Assembly (NCBI GenBank): GCA_027365225.1
Contig: DAHXNV010000007.1
Coordinates: 21,788 to 85,787 of the forward strand
Direction of reading: 5' to 3'
DNA length: 64,000 bases
From: Gammaproteobacteria bacterium
Lineage (GTDB): Bacteria > Pseudomonadota > Gammaproteobacteria > Steroidobacterales > Steroidobacteraceae
Positions within the stretch are counted from its first letter, which is position 1. Each line of letters begins with the position of its first letter. Made by a program: the position numbers and the translations under genes. Under the pieces are notes generated by a model. The model did not search any database, was not told the origin of the DNA, and saw nothing but the letters and a program-made list of their open reading frames with translations. This document shows, piece after piece, positions 1-9,570 of the stretch.

Positions 1-2
1 CG

Positions 3-2309
3 GTGTTCCCGACCGTGGCCAGTCGCTTCAACGACCCGGGTGTGAATCGGCTGTTCACGGCGCTGTGCCGACTGATCGGCGCGCAACGCCTCGGCTCGGT
101 CGCTTGGGAGACGGCCGATTCCGCGCAGCTCGAGCCGCAGGCGCGCGAGCCGCTGATCCCCGGCTCGAGGGTGCGCTACCTGGCCGAGATCGCGCACAAC
201 GGCCGCGGCGTGCGTGCGCAGATCGAGCGCCAGGCGCAAGCCGCGAGCCGTGCTCAGGGACTGTATCAGGCGCTGCAGGTCGTCGACGCGGACGCGGTGC
301 CGGCAGCGCTCGAACCGTGCCCGGCCGCGGTGCGCGGGGACGGCGACGCCACGCGCCAGGCGCTGCGGGCTGCCTACAACGAGGCGCTGGATGGGATCGG
401 CGCCGAGGGGATCGGTGCGCTCAAGGCGTGGCCGGAGCGGGCGCAGGCGGCGAGCGCTGCCACCTATTCCTACCGGGTGCGCGGCCACGAGGTGAGCGGG
501 GAGAACTACAGCGAGACACTCGCGCACGAACGGGTGCCGAAGCTCGCGGTGCCGAAGCTGCGCGACTGGGGTGAGCTGCTGCGCTTCATCCGCAGCGAGA
601 ATCTGCCCGGGGCCTTTCCCTACACCGGCGGGGTCTATCCGTACCGCCGCGAGGAGGAGGATCCGACCCGGATGTTCGCCGGCGAGGGCGCTCCGGAGCG
701 TACCAACCGCCGGTTTCATTATCTGGCCCGGGGACACGGGGCGGTGCGCCTCTCGACGGCGTTCGACTCGACGACGCTCTACGGCGAGGATCCGGATCTG
801 CGCCCCGACATCTACGGCCGCACGGGCAACTCCGGGGTGTCGGTTGCGACCCTCGATGACATGAAGAAGCTCTACTCGGGCTTCGATCTGGCTCGGCCGT
901 CGACCTCGGTGTCGATGACCATCAATGGTCCGGCGCCGATGATTCTGGCGATGTATCTCAATACGGCGATCGATCAGGGCGTCGAGCGATATCTGCGCGC
1001 CGAGGGACGCTGGCGCGACGCCGAGCGGCGCATCGAGATGCTGCGGCGCGAGGCCGCCGAGGGGGCGAGCGAGCCGCTGGCGTATCACGGCGAGCGTCCG
1101 CAGGGACACGATGGTTCGGGCCTGGCCTTGCTCGGGGTGACCGGGGATCAGTTGCTCGAGCCGCAGGTCTACGAGCGCATCAAGGCCGAAACGCTGAGCG
1201 CCGTGCGGGGCACGGTGCAGGCGGACATTCTGAAGGAGGATCAGGCCCAGAATACCTGTGTCTTCTCCACGGAGTTCGCGCTGAGGATGATGGGCGACGT
1301 GCAGGAGTATTTCATCGCGCACCAGGTGCGCAATTTCTACTCCGTCTCGATCTCCGGCTACCACATCGCGGAAGCCGGCGCCAATCCGATCACGCAGCTC
1401 GCCTTCACGCTCGCCAACGGCTTCACCATCGTCGAGTACTATCTGGCCCGCGGCATGAAGATCGACGACTTCGCGCCCAATCTGTCGTTCTTCTTTTCCA
1501 ACGGCATGGATCCGGAGTACGCGGTGATCGGCCGGGTGGCGCGGCGCATCTGGGCGCGTGCCATGCGCGATCTTTACGGCGGCGGTCCGCGCAGCCAGAT
1601 GTTGAAATATCACGTGCAGACCTCGGGACGGAGCCTGCACGCGCGCGAGATCGGGTTCAACGACATCCGTACCACGCTGCAGGCGCTGTACGCGCTGTTC
1701 GACAATTGCAACAGCCTGCACACCAATGCCTACGACGAGGCGCTCACCACGCCGACCGAGGCGAGCGTGCGGCGGGCGGTGGCGATTCAGCTGATCATCA
1801 ATCGCGAGCTCGGTCTGAACAAGATTCAGAATCCTTGGCAGGGATCGTTCGCCATCGAATACCTCACCGACCTGGTCGAAGAAGCCGTGTATCGGGAATT
1901 CGACGCGCTGACCGAGCGCGGCGGGGTGCTCGGGGCGATGGAGACGATGTACCAGCGCGGCAAGATCCAGGACGAGTCGCTCTACTACGAGACCCGCAAG
2001 CACGACGGGAGTCTGCCGATCGTCGGGGTGAATACCTTCCTGTCGCACTCCGATGCCGAGGCTGAGCATGCGCACGCCGAGCTGATCCGCTCGAGCGAGC
2101 AGGAGAAGCAGACGCAGGTGGCGGCGGTGCGCGCCTTTCAGGCGCGCAATGCGCCGCGCGCGCCCGCGGCGTTGACTCGCTTGAAGCAGGTTGCGGGCAC
2201 GGACGGCAACGTGTTCGCCGAGTTGATGGAGACCGTCAAGAGTTGCTCACTCGGACAGATCACCCATGCTCTGTACGAGGTCGGCGGACGCTACCGGCGC
2301 AACATGTGA
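3..2309 (+). CDS. icmF: Fused isobutyryl-CoA mutase, C-terminal part (partial at left edge)
   Basis: Adenosylcobalamin-dependent mutase that interconverts isobutyryl-CoA and n-butyryl-CoA. The reading frame is open from the first bases of the window, so the N-terminal B12-binding and G-protein chaperone domains lie outside it; about 768 codons of a roughly 1,090-residue family are present. The visible part begins in the linker after the GTPase domain and then covers the TIM-barrel substrate domain. The segment [12 protein letters not shown] (residues 205-216) is typical of IcmF. Substrate-deciding positions are Phe225 (in RMFAGEG) and Gln416 (in [11 protein letters not shown]); family knowledge pairs Phe/Gln with isobutyryl-CoA mutase and Tyr/Arg with methylmalonyl-CoA mutase. 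Its 3' end overlaps the convergent acyltransferase gene by 63 bp. Assignment is firm; exact acyl-CoA preference is inferred. Confidence 0.93.
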   Translation: MFPTVASRFNDPGVNRLFTALCRLIGAQRLGSVAWETADSAQLEPQAREPLIPGSRVRYLAEIAHNGRGVRAQIERQAQAASRAQGLYQALQVVDADAVPAALEPCPAAVRGDGDATRQALRAAYNEALDGIGAEGIGALKAWPERAQAASAATYSYRVRGHEVSGENYSETLAHERVPKLAVPKLRDWGELLRFIRSENLPGAFPYTGGVYPYRREEEDPTRMFAGEGAPERTNRRFHYLARGHGAVRLSTAFDSTTLYGEDPDLRPDIYGRTGNSGVSVATLDDMKKLYSGFDLARPSTSVSMTINGPAPMILAMYLNTAIDQGVERYLRAEGRWRDAERRIEMLRREAAEGASEPLAYHGERPQGHDGSGLALLGVTGDQLLEPQVYERIKAETLSAVRGTVQADILKEDQAQNTCVFSTEFALRMMGDVQEYFIAHQVRNFYSVSISGYHIAEAGANPITQLAFTLANGFTIVEYYLARGMKIDDFAPNLSFFFSNGMDPEYAVIGRVARRIWARAMRDLYGGGPRSQMLKYHVQTSGRSLHAREIGFNDIRTTLQALYALFDNCNSLHTNAYDEALTTPTEASVRRAVAIQLIINRELGLNKIQNPWQGSFAIEYLTDLVEEAVYREFDALTERGGVLGAMETMYQRGKIQDESLYYETRKHDGSLPIVGVNTFLSHSDAEAEHAHAELIRSSEQEKQTQVAAVRAFQARNAPRAPAALTRLKQVAGTDGNVFAELMETVKSCSLGQITHALYEVGGRYRRNM

Positions 2310-3080
2310 GGGCGGGTCTGGCGAGCCCAGGTCCGGCTCCCCGAGCGCGGCCAGAATCGCCGCGCGCGCCCGATCGCGCAGGAGTGCGGCGGCGCGCCCG
2401 CCCGGCGGCGGCTGGATCGGCTCGAGGATCTCGATCTCTATGCGGGCCGGCCGCGGCAGCCCGCCGTGCGGAGAGAGCGCGATACGGGTGCCGCGCACCA
2501 CGGCCGGAACCACCGGGCAGCCGGCGCGCACGGCGGTGGTGAACGCGCCGCTGTGGAAGCGCAGCAAGCCGGGGGTCGTGGTGAAGGTGCCCTCGGGAAA
2601 GAACACCAGGGAGTGACCCCGAGTCGCGCTGCGCAGTACGCGCAGGGCGTCCGCGGCCCCCCGCCGGCGATCGAAGCGCTCCACGAAGTGCGCGCCGATT
2701 CGGCGCAGGAACATCCCGGCCAGCGGCACACTGGCCATCTCGCGCTTGATGACGAACGCGAAGCGGGCCGGCAGAACCGCGGTGAACACCGGACCGTCGA
2801 GGTAACTGGCGTGATTGGCCACGATGACACACTGTCCGCTCGGCAGGTGTTGCAGGCCGCGCACCGAGACGGGCATGCCGGAGCAGGCGAGCAGCGCACG
2901 GGCGAGGCGGCGCGTGGCCGCCCGCCGGCGTGCCAGTGCCGGTAGCGCGAGCGCGGCCAGCAACGCGGCGCAGCCGAAGATCAGGAAGACCAGCGCCGCA
3001 TACACGCTGAATGCGAGCCTCAGCGGCAGCAGGGCCAGGGAACGGAACGAGAATGAGTGTGTCGGCAGATTCTGTGGCAT
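2247..3080 (-). CDS. 1-acyl-sn-glycerol-3-phosphate acyltransferase (PlsC family)
   Basis: 277-residue membrane acyltransferase that probably transfers an acyl chain to lysophosphatidic acid in phospholipid synthesis. An N-terminal hydrophobic segment (about residues 16-48) is followed by the acyltransferase motifs: NHASYLD (HX4D, catalytic His and Asp), a central block around ERFDRR, and FPEGTF (phosphate-binding block III). The ATG at 3080 gives a normal family length. The gene runs towards icmF and overlaps its last 63 bp. Because PlsC paralogs also acylate ornithine lipids or other lyso-lipids, the exact acceptor is not certain. Confidence 0.88.
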   Translation of the reverse strand: MPQNLPTHSFSFRSLALLPLRLAFSVYAALVFLIFGCAALLAALALPALARRRAATRRLARALLACSGMPVSVRGLQHLPSGQCVIVANHASYLDGPVFTAVLPARFAFVIKREMASVPLAGMFLRRIGAHFVERFDRRRGAADALRVLRSATRGHSLVFFPEGTFTTTPGLLRFHSGAFTTAVRAGCPVVPAVVRGTRIALSPHGGLPRPARIEIEILEPIQPPPGGRAAALLRDRARAAILAALGEPDLGSPDPPSHVAPVASADLVQSMGDLSE

Positions 3081-3278
3081 CGTGACGATGGCCGGTGAAA
3101 GTGTCGGGTATTGTGATCAGGTTCTCTATTACGTTAACAAGCGGTTCCAATTGTGATGATCGTCACACCGGCGCAGCGCCGGTGGTCACCATACTGCGAT
3201 CGGCACCGTGACGCCGGAATTTCGTCAACGGCTCGACGCTCGTTGAGCGGCACGCACGGACCTGCAGCGAGACATAAA

Positions 3279-4208
3279 TTGTCCAACGAATTGGCCGCAA
3301 CCAGCCTCCCAACCCAGCCGGACACGGATCCGACCGTCGGCCGCTTCCTCGATGCCGTGTGGATGGAGCGCGGCCTGTCCACCAATACCCTGGCGGCCTA
3401 CCGCGCGGATTTGACCGCGCTGATGCGCTGGCTGAGCCTGCGGCAGATACCGGTTCTGCGGACTTCACGCCAGGATCTGCAGGATTTCATCGCGTGGCGC
3501 GTGGCCGCCGGCGCCCGGCCACGCTCGACCGCGCGCCAGCTCTCGAGCTTCCGGCGCTTCTTCCGATTCTTGTTGCGCGAAGGCCTGATTCAAGAGGATC
3601 CGACGGCACAGATCGCGATGCCCAAGATCGGGCGGTCGCTGCCGAAGTCACTGAGCGAGGAGGAGGTCGAGGCGCTGCTTGCCGCGCCCGTCGTGCGCGA
3701 CCCGCTTGGCAATCGCGACCGCACCATGCTGGAGGTGCTCTACGCCACGGGACTGCGGGTGTCGGAGCTGGTCAATCTGCATTATGCGCAGATCAATCTC
3801 AACCAGGGCGTCATCCGTATCATCGGCAAGGGCAACCGTGAGCGGTTGATTCCGCTCGGGGACGAGGCGGTGCGCTGGCTGACGGAATTCGTGCGCGGCG
3901 CGCGCGATGAGATTCTGCTCGAGCGGCAGACGGATTACCTGTTCCCGACGCGCCGCGGGGATCGCATGACCCGCCAGGCGTTCTGGCACATCATCAAGCG
4001 CTACGCGCGCAAGGCACGCATCAGCAAGGGGCTCTCGCCGCATACCCTGCGCCACGCGTTTGCGACGCACCTACTGAATCATGGCGCGGACCTGCGCGTC
4101 GTGCAGATCCTGCTCGGGCACAGCGACCTGTCGACGACCCAGATCTACACCCACGTGGCGAGCGAGCGCATGAAGGATCTTCACGGGCGCCACCACCCGC
4201 GCTCCTGA
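3279..4208 (+). CDS. xerD: Site-specific tyrosine recombinase XerD
   Basis: Tyrosine recombinase that, with XerC and FtsK, resolves chromosome dimers at dif. The N-terminal SAM-like DNA-binding domain (ERGLSTNTLAAYRADL) is followed by the catalytic domain with Arg in ATGLRVSEL, Lys in GKGNRERLIP, HTLRHAFATH (His-x-x-Arg), LGHSDLSTTQIYTHV with the second His and nucleophile Tyr. I chose the TTG at 3279, giving 309 residues, close to the usual ~300; an ATG at 3153 would add 42 residues without family resemblance. XerC is the closest alternative, but the C-terminus and overall pattern favour XerD. No adjacent mobile element suggests an integrase role. Confidence 0.9.
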   Translation: MSNELAATSLPTQPDTDPTVGRFLDAVWMERGLSTNTLAAYRADLTALMRWLSLRQIPVLRTSRQDLQDFIAWRVAAGARPRSTARQLSSFRRFFRFLLREGLIQEDPTAQIAMPKIGRSLPKSLSEEEVEALLAAPVVRDPLGNRDRTMLEVLYATGLRVSELVNLHYAQINLNQGVIRIIGKGNRERLIPLGDEAVRWLTEFVRGARDEILLERQTDYLFPTRRGDRMTRQAFWHIIKRYARKARISKGLSPHTLRHAFATHLLNHGADLRVVQILLGHSDLSTTQIYTHVASERMKDLHGRHHPRS

Positions 4209-4234
4209 GCGGCGCGGGTCCACGAAACGGGCGC

Positions 4235-4558
4235 TCAGCGCTCGAGGAGCTTGAGCTTGTCCGGCTTGCCATCCCACTCCTTGGCGTCCGCCGGCGCGTC
4301 TTTCTTTTCCGTGATGACCGGCCACTGCTTGGCGAGTTCGGCATTGAGCGTCTTGAAGGCCGCCTGCCCGCCGGGCAACTCCTCCTCGGAGAAGATCGCT
4401 TCCGCGGGGCACTCCGGCTCGCAGAGGGTGCAATCGATGCACTCGTCCGGATCGATGACGAGAAAATTCGGGCCCTCGTGAAAGCAATCGACCGGACAGA
4501 CTTCCACGCAGTCCATGTACTTGCACTTGATGCAGTTTTCAGTCACCACGAAAGTCAT
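4235..4558 (-). CDS. fdxA: 7Fe-8S ferredoxin (FdxA)
   Basis: 107-residue soluble electron carrier with one 3Fe-4S and one 4Fe-4S cluster, closely like Azotobacter ferredoxin I. Cysteines at residues 9, 12, 17, 21, 25, 40, 43, 46 and 50 reproduce the family pattern, including the [16 protein letters not shown] block, and the C-terminal helical extension ends in KLKLLER. The start is the ATG at 4558. It converges on xerD with 26 bp between stops. In many proteobacteria this gene is a near-essential single gene; nothing here indicates a dedicated redox partner. Confidence 0.95.
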   Translation of the reverse strand: MTFVVTENCIKCKYMDCVEVCPVDCFHEGPNFLVIDPDECIDCTLCEPECPAEAIFSEEELPGGQAAFKTLNAELAKQWPVITEKKDAPADAKEWDGKPDKLKLLER

Positions 4559-4677
4559 CGAATTTCCTTCCAGAACAACGGGCGGTAATACTGCCCGCGG
4601 TTGGCGGGGAGCGCCGCGCCGGGGGTCGCATTCTGCCACGCGAGGTGCGCGGCCGGCAAAGCCGCGCGGCCCCGGGG

Positions 4678-5217
4678 CTAGGTGAGCCGGCGCTGCAGGG
4701 TCGCGAAGTGGTGCGTCTCGCGCTGTTCGGCGCGGTCTTCCAGGTAACGGCGCAAGCTGAATTCCGTGCTTGGAAACGCAAGGTCCGCCCACGGGATGTC
4801 CTGCACCGGGACCAGGGCCGTCTCCAGGCTCTCGGGTCCGGCGCCGTGCTCGTCCGCTCGCATGTCCGCGCGGAAAAACACATGGACCTGATGGGCATCG
4901 AGCACGTGCACGATAGATAGCAGCGAGCCGATCTCGACCTCGACCAGCGCCTCCTCGCGGGACTCGCGGGCCGCGCCGTCCTGCAACGTCTCCCCGTTTT
5001 CCAGGAAGCCGGCCGGTACCGTCCAGTAGCCTCGCCGCGGCTCGATCGCCCGCCGGCACAGCAGGATGCGACCGGCGTGCACCGGAACACAGCCGACCAC
5101 CAAGCGGGGATTCTGATAGTGGACGGTGCCACACGCCTCACAGAGGTAGCGCGGCAAATGGTCGCCGGGCGGCACGCGCACGGTCAGCCGCGCGCCGCAC
5201 TGGCTGCAGAAGCTCAT
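4678..5217 (-). CDS. Zinc-ribbon Nudix hydrolase
   Basis: 179-residue hydrolase of nucleoside-diphosphate-linked compounds. The N-terminus carries a zinc ribbon (CSQC at residues 4-7, CEAC at 27-30). The Nudix box reads G-x5-E-x7-R-E-x2-E-E ([20 protein letters not shown]) with Ala instead of Gly two residues after the EE pair. The ATG at 5217 places the first zinc-binding Cys just after the start; a GTG at 5241 would add eight residues. The closest described relatives are NudC-like NADH pyrophosphatases and short zinc-ribbon ADP-ribose hydrolases; at this length the latter are more likely. It lies 119 bp upstream of fdxA on the same strand. Confidence 0.85.
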   Translation of the reverse strand: MSFCSQCGARLTVRVPPGDHLPRYLCEACGTVHYQNPRLVVGCVPVHAGRILLCRRAIEPRRGYWTVPAGFLENGETLQDGAARESREEALVEVEIGSLLSIVHVLDAHQVHVFFRADMRADEHGAGPESLETALVPVQDIPWADLAFPSTEFSLRRYLEDRAEQRETHHFATLQRRLT

Positions 5218-5442
5218 GGTGTGGGGTGAGGGGTGGGGCACCGCGCAAGAGGGACGGTTGGGGAACTCTCGGGAGCATAAGCGGCGCTGCGTCCTTTGTC
5301 GACCAGACCGCCGCGGCTGCGAGCAAGCGGGCTTTGCCCGGCCATACCGCCTGGCCGCGATGTTGGGATCTCGAGGCGGACCGCCGAGCGGACAATCGGC
5401 GCGGCGCGGCTCCGCCGGTACAGCCGCGCGCCACGGCGTGGA

Positions 5443-7368
5443 TCAGCCCGGTCCCAGCACCGCGCTGGCAGCGCGGCTGATGCGCACCGCGTCGCGGCCG
5501 GCGTCCTTCGCCTCGTAGAGGGCTGCATCGGCGCGCGCAACGAGCTCATCGAGTGTGCGCACGCCTTCCGCCGTGGTGGCCAGGCCGGCGCTGAACGTGA
5601 CACGCAGGCCGGCTCGGATATCGATGCGCGACACCAGCGCGCACAGCCGTCCGACCGTGAGCAACGCGCTATCGAGTGTCGTCTCCGGCAGCACCAGGAG
5701 AAATTCCTCTCCGCCCCAGCGTCCGAGGATGTCGCCTCCCCGCAGCGCCTCGTGCGAGACACGCGCGAACTCGCGCAGCACGTGATCGCCGGTGGCGTGA
5801 CCGTACTGGTCGTTGATGGTCTTGAAGTGATCGAAATCGAGCAGCGCCACGGTGAGCGGCCGGTTGTGCTCGAGTGCCGAGCCGAGCGCCAGGGTGGCTC
5901 GCTGCGCAGTGTGTCCGCGGTTCGGCAGGCTCGTCAGCGGGTCTGTGTTCGCCAAGACCACCAGTTGCCGGCGGTGGCGTCGGCCCGAGATCAGGATATA
6001 GGACAGCAGGATGATGATCAGGCCGCCGGCCACGCCGGCAGTCCCCATCCAGTGCAGCAGCTGGCGCTGCTTGGCGGCCTGGTAGGCAGCGGCCTGAAGC
6101 TTGCGCGTCAGTACGGCATTGCGCAGGAACTCCTCCGAGGCCCGAAAATGCATCTCCAGAGCGGCTTTCAGGCGGGATTGATTGATTCGGTTCTGCGCTT
6201 TGAAGCGGCGCAAGTACTGGCTCTGGTCGCGATACGCGACCGCATACCGGTGCAGCGCCGCCTCGGCCCGAGAGCGGGCGAGATAGGCGGGAGCGATGGT
6301 GGTTGCCGCCAGGTCCGCGCCGGAGTGATCGAGCACCCTGTTGAGCAGCGCGAGTGCGTGCCGGGGATGCTGCTCGCCGAGCGCAATTCGCGCGCGCAGC
6401 ACGTTGGTTTCATTGACCATGGCGTGCGCGTTGCCGGCCGCGAGCACTGGCGCGGCACGGTTGCACGCTCGGCGCGCGGCGGCGAATCGTTTTAGTGCGA
6501 TCTCGGCCTGACAGATGCTCAGATTCGCGTAGGCGACTCCCTGGCGATCGTCGATTGCGGTGCTGAGGGCGCGATCGGAGCGATAGGCGGCGATCGCACG
6601 ATGATAGTGCCGCATGGCGCGCAGGATCCCGCCCTCGAAATACTGGTCCGTGGCCAGATAGTTGGTCGAATTGTGCGCCTTGTCCCAGCCGATCGTCTGC
6701 CGGAGCAGGTCGAGCGCCTGCTTGTAGTCGCCCATCTTGGTCAGCACCCTGGTGAGCACGATGCCCGCGTCGATTCGCGCCGTGGGCAGGCCCAGCGACT
6801 GTGCCCGCAGGTACGACTGGGTGAGTTCGCGGATCGCAAGGTCGGAGCGATTGCGCAGGATGTTCAGGTCGCCTGCGGTGATTTTCAGGCACAGAGCGCT
6901 CGGGGAGTTCGCCGGCAGTGAGGCGCGGGCCTGCTTGATCCGCCGCAGCGCCCGGGCGATCCCGGCCGGCGAGTCGAAACTGAGCGCATAGCTCGAGAGG
7001 ATCTGCTCGCGCAGCGGGTCGACGGCGCCGCCGAGCAGTTTGAGGCCGCGGCGCGCCGGGGCGCGGGAAGCGTGATACAGGGCCAGCGCGCGATAGGCGG
7101 ACGCCTGGATGGCGTACAGCGCCGCGAGACGCCGCGGGTCGCTGCGCGCACTGCCGGGCGGCAGCCGGGCGATGCGTGCCTCGGCCTGCGCCAGGGCCTG
7201 GCTGGCATCGCGCGAGACCAGGGGGCGCAGTGCGACGAACTGCGGCGCGCGCACGGGGAAGCAGCCGGCGTTCGCGGGCTTCCCAATGCCCATGCCCGCC
7301 AGCGCCAGAACCAGCAGTCCCGCGCACCATCTCAGTGTCGTACGCCCTATTGCCGCTATATCGGACAT
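5443..7368 (-). CDS. Membrane diguanylate cyclase with periplasmic TPR-like sensor
   Basis: 641-residue protein that should synthesise c-di-GMP. A signal/anchor sequence (about residues 10-33) leads into a roughly 400-residue helical, TPR-like periplasmic region, then a transmembrane helix at about 440-462 and a C-terminal GGDEF domain with an intact GGEEF active site (552-556). An RGGD sequence five residues before it matches the RxxD inhibitory site, so product inhibition is expected. The ATG at 7368 best fits a signal sequence and has AGG just upstream; an ATG at 7383 and a GTG at 7431 are alternatives. No cognate receptor adjoins it. Confidence 0.87.
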   Translation of the reverse strand: MSDIAAIGRTTLRWCAGLLVLALAGMGIGKPANAGCFPVRAPQFVALRPLVSRDASQALAQAEARIARLPPGSARSDPRRLAALYAIQASAYRALALYHASRAPARRGLKLLGGAVDPLREQILSSYALSFDSPAGIARALRRIKQARASLPANSPSALCLKITAGDLNILRNRSDLAIRELTQSYLRAQSLGLPTARIDAGIVLTRVLTKMGDYKQALDLLRQTIGWDKAHNSTNYLATDQYFEGGILRAMRHYHRAIAAYRSDRALSTAIDDRQGVAYANLSICQAEIALKRFAAARRACNRAAPVLAAGNAHAMVNETNVLRARIALGEQHPRHALALLNRVLDHSGADLAATTIAPAYLARSRAEAALHRYAVAYRDQSQYLRRFKAQNRINQSRLKAALEMHFRASEEFLRNAVLTRKLQAAAYQAAKQRQLLHWMGTAGVAGGLIIILLSYILISGRRHRRQLVVLANTDPLTSLPNRGHTAQRATLALGSALEHNRPLTVALLDFDHFKTINDQYGHATGDHVLREFARVSHEALRGGDILGRWGGEEFLLVLPETTLDSALLTVGRLCALVSRIDIRAGLRVTFSAGLATTAEGVRTLDELVARADAALYEAKDAGRDAVRISRAASAVLGPG

Positions 7369-7769
7369 GACCTGTCGCAACATAGATCGTCGCGGGATTC
7401 GGGGGGCACGTGATTTCACGTTTTCGCGCACTGTCGCCGCGTGGAGACGATGCGCCGGGCTCAGCTGTGCGGTCCGTCACACTTGCGCGAGCCGATGGGT
7501 GCGGCGCGCCGTACGCGCGTGCGAGGGTCGTGGCGAAGAATCTTCGGGCGAGGGGTCTGCGCATCATCACGGCCTGCGGCCCGCCGCCACGGGCGCGCGG
7601 CCCGGCGTGACGCGGGGACCTCGCGCGCCGGCGAGCGCACCGGCAACGCTCGTCTGACTTCAGCGCCGCCGCACGCAGAGCCGCGAACCGGCGCCACGAG
7701 GCCTGCAAGTGCCGAGACACGACCAGCGCCGTCAGGAACGGTGCGAAGACGTATCGGGGCAGGACTGAT
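7369..7769. other. Stretch without recognised gene
   Basis: About 400 bp of GC-rich DNA upstream of the diguanylate cyclase. I see no open frame with family resemblance, no tRNA and no convincing terminator. The frame of the downstream PIN-toxin remnant continues back to about 7710, where RDTTSAV vaguely recalls the DTN motif that opens PIN domains, so the last ~60 bp may belong to that decayed gene. Confidence 0.4.
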
Positions 7770-8060
7770 GGCGAGCTGCGCCATGGTGTCGAACGAATCC
7801 GTTGTCGCGGGGGGATAGGCCACGGGCGCACGGACTGGAGCGGCGGCTTCTTCGACTTGCCACCGTATACGAGGATCGAATTCTAGCCCTGGATGAGGAG
7901 ACCGCCCAGGTGTGGGGGTAGGCTTCGTGTACCGAATGCCGAGAACCCTCTGGACAAGCAAATTGCGGTGACGGCACTGATTCACGATCTCGCCGTCGTT
8001 TCTGGAAACGTCGACCACTTCGCGCCCACGGGCGCACGAGTGCTCAATCCGCTCACGTAA
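7770..8060 (+). pseudogene. Frameshifted VapC/FitB-type PIN-domain toxin remnant
   Basis: Three adjoining frames join into one PIN-toxin C-terminus: GELRHGVERIRCR from 7770, then a shift at the G run 7809-7814, then a middle part ending ILALDEETAQVWG, then a shift at the G run 7914-7918 where the frame meets TAG, then RLRVPNAENPLDK and GNVDHFAPTGARVLNPLT to the TAA at 8058. The order and motifs (acidic Asp in PLDK, N-x-D-x-F near the end) match FitB/VapC ribonuclease toxins. The N-terminal half is missing. Both shifts sit in poly-G runs. The gene cannot give a full toxin, and no antitoxin is recognisable upstream. Confidence 0.72.
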
Positions 8061-8227
8061 CGGCCATCCCCGATGCGGCGGTCATGCAGTGGTCCGGTGG
8101 AGCACACACCGAGCCGGCGCTGTGGACCACAGGCCGACGTTCAATGCCGCGTTGACCGGCGCGAACCTGCGGTGACGCTAATGTGTCGCAAGCGCGCCGC
8201 CCAGCGCCAAGACCGACGCGAGGAATT

Positions 8228-8473
8228 TCACGCGTCGAGAAATTGCCAGGTATCCGCCCCATCGAAGCGGCGCACGCGCACTGAGGCCATGCGTTTTGGA
8301 TCGAAGTTGCCGAGATTGACGCCACGCCTCGAGCCTGGCTTGCGGTCCAGGGGTTCCCAGTCTGTGACGCGGCTGCAGGTCTTGCGGTGAATGGTGCGAA
8401 TCCTCCGGTCGCCCCAGATGTACTCGGCCGTGGCGTTCGGATGTGCCTCGATCTTGACCGAGCCGAACGCGAA
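8228..8473 (-). pseudogene. Coding remnant of unknown family
   Basis: An 81-codon frame with protein-like composition, bounded by stops and lacking any ATG, GTG or TTG at its beginning. Readable parts are VKIEAHPNATAEYIWGDRR, TDWEPLDRKP and FDGADTWQFLDA before the TGA. I do not recognise the family. It lies between the broken PIN toxin and the truncated AraC gene, so it is probably the 3' end of a gene whose front was lost. Confidence 0.35.
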
Positions 8474-8598
8474 TTAGACCCACGGGCCGCACGCTCGGGG
8501 CGATCGCTTGCGCCCGGAGGACTTCTGCTTTCCGCGGGGCGGGGGCGAGCAATCGGCCTGCGGCGCAAGAGCGGCTCCGTCCCCTCGCGCCCGGCGCA

Positions 8599-9453
8599 TC
8601 AGCCGCGCAGCCGCCTGCGCAATTCCGCCGGGGAACATCCGAGCTCGCGCTGGAAGACTCGCCGGAAGGAAGTCACGTCGCTCACGCCGAGCTCCGCGAG
8701 GATCTGCCCGATGCTGCGGCGGCTTTCGCCCAGGCGCTGCCGCACGGCTTGCACCCGCTTCAACTGCAGGTACTTGCGCGGAGTGACCCCGTAGGCCTCC
8801 CGGAACCTGCGGTGGAAGGACCGCAGGCTCATGTTGCAATGGTTCGCCATCTCGGCGGCGGTGGGCGCGGATCTCAGCCGGCCATCCAGCCAGGCCTCAG
8901 GGCCGCTCAGGGGGCCGCCGGCCGCGGCCGGATCGGCCAGCCGCAGCGCATAGATCGACTGGTGCTGCCGTGCGCTGGCGGCGAGCATCATCCGGCCGAG
9001 CTCGTGCGCGAGCGCGCGCGAGCTGTTGGTGGCAATGATGTGCAGGGCGAGATCGACGGTGGCCAGGTAGCCTGCGGCGGTGATCACGGTCCCCTGATCG
9101 CAGACGATTCTGCGAGTGTTCCAGGCCACGCGCGGATATCGACCCCGAACGTAACCGGCCCAACTCCAATGTGTCGTCGCCTCCCGCCGCTCCAGCAGCC
9201 CGGCTTGCGCCAGCGTGAGCGCTCCGAGGCACGACGAAGCAACCACCGCCCCACGCACGTGCTGGCGCTTTACCAAGGCGAGGTCGGCCGGAGCGCTTCG
9301 TCCGCGACACTGCCGGGTGTGCTGGGTCGAGGTCGGAGTCGAATCTCGCGCGCAAGTGCCTGCAATTGCTATGGGTCGTCTGACCACTGAGAACAAGTAC
9401 CCCCAGTCATACCCCCACGGCGCTGGGGGTAGACTGCGCGGTAAATGAGCCAC
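8599..9453 (-). CDS. AraC-family regulator with partial DJ-1/PfpI domain, probably N-terminally truncated
   Basis: The C-terminal half is an intact AraC double helix-turn-helix domain (from about SAPTAAEMANHCNMSLRSFH to SPAELRRRLRG). The preceding region matches the end of a class-I glutamine-amidotransferase-like (DJ-1/PfpI) sensor domain: RQHVRGAVVASSCLGALTLA with the nucleophile-position Cys, then AGLLERREATTHW. Full-length relatives are about 320-330 residues and carry about 100 more residues of that domain; the first ~55 residues here have no family resemblance and the start at 9453 is only the longest option. It may be a decaying gene. Targets are unknown. Confidence 0.6.
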   Translation of the reverse strand: MAHLPRSLPPAPWGYDWGYLFSVVRRPIAIAGTCARDSTPTSTQHTRQCRGRSAPADLALVKRQHVRGAVVASSCLGALTLAQAGLLERREATTHWSWAGYVRGRYPRVAWNTRRIVCDQGTVITAAGYLATVDLALHIIATNSSRALAHELGRMMLAASARQHQSIYALRLADPAAAGGPLSGPEAWLDGRLRSAPTAAEMANHCNMSLRSFHRRFREAYGVTPRKYLQLKRVQAVRQRLGESRRSIGQILAELGVSDVTSFRRVFQRELGCSPAELRRRLRG

Positions 9454-9535
9454 TGATTCGCCGCACGATTTACGGCGATTGCCGCTCCGAGATCACGGAC
9501 CTAGAACCGGACTCAAAGTGGGGTCATTCGTCCTA

Positions 9536-9565
9536 TTGTCCATTTGTAACTATATGAAATATAGT
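9536..9565 (+). promoter_or_regulatory. Promoter of the fic gene, apparently leaderless, with inverted repeat
   Basis: TTGTCC at 9536-9541 and TATAGT at 9560-9565 are separated by 18 bp. Only five bases separate the -10 box from the ATG at 9571, so transcription should start at or beside the start codon. A perfect inverted repeat CTATAT-GAA-ATATAG (9550-9564) overlaps the -10 box and could be an operator. No Shine-Dalgarno sequence is visible. Confidence 0.5.
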
Positions 9566-9570
9566 GCTCT

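Noticed and set aside
3..2309. Methylmalonyl-CoA mutase assignment
   Set aside because: The Tyr/Arg substrate pair of that enzyme is replaced by Phe225/Gln416, and the linker region matches fused isobutyryl-CoA mutases.
3081..3278. Longer XerD start at 3153
   Set aside because: The extra 42 residues have no resemblance to XerD and would fill the divergent promoter region; TTG at 3279 fits family length.
5218..5442. Short minus-strand frames between the Nudix and diguanylate cyclase genes
   Set aside because: No family resemblance, no ribosome site and low-complexity translation; treated as intergenic.
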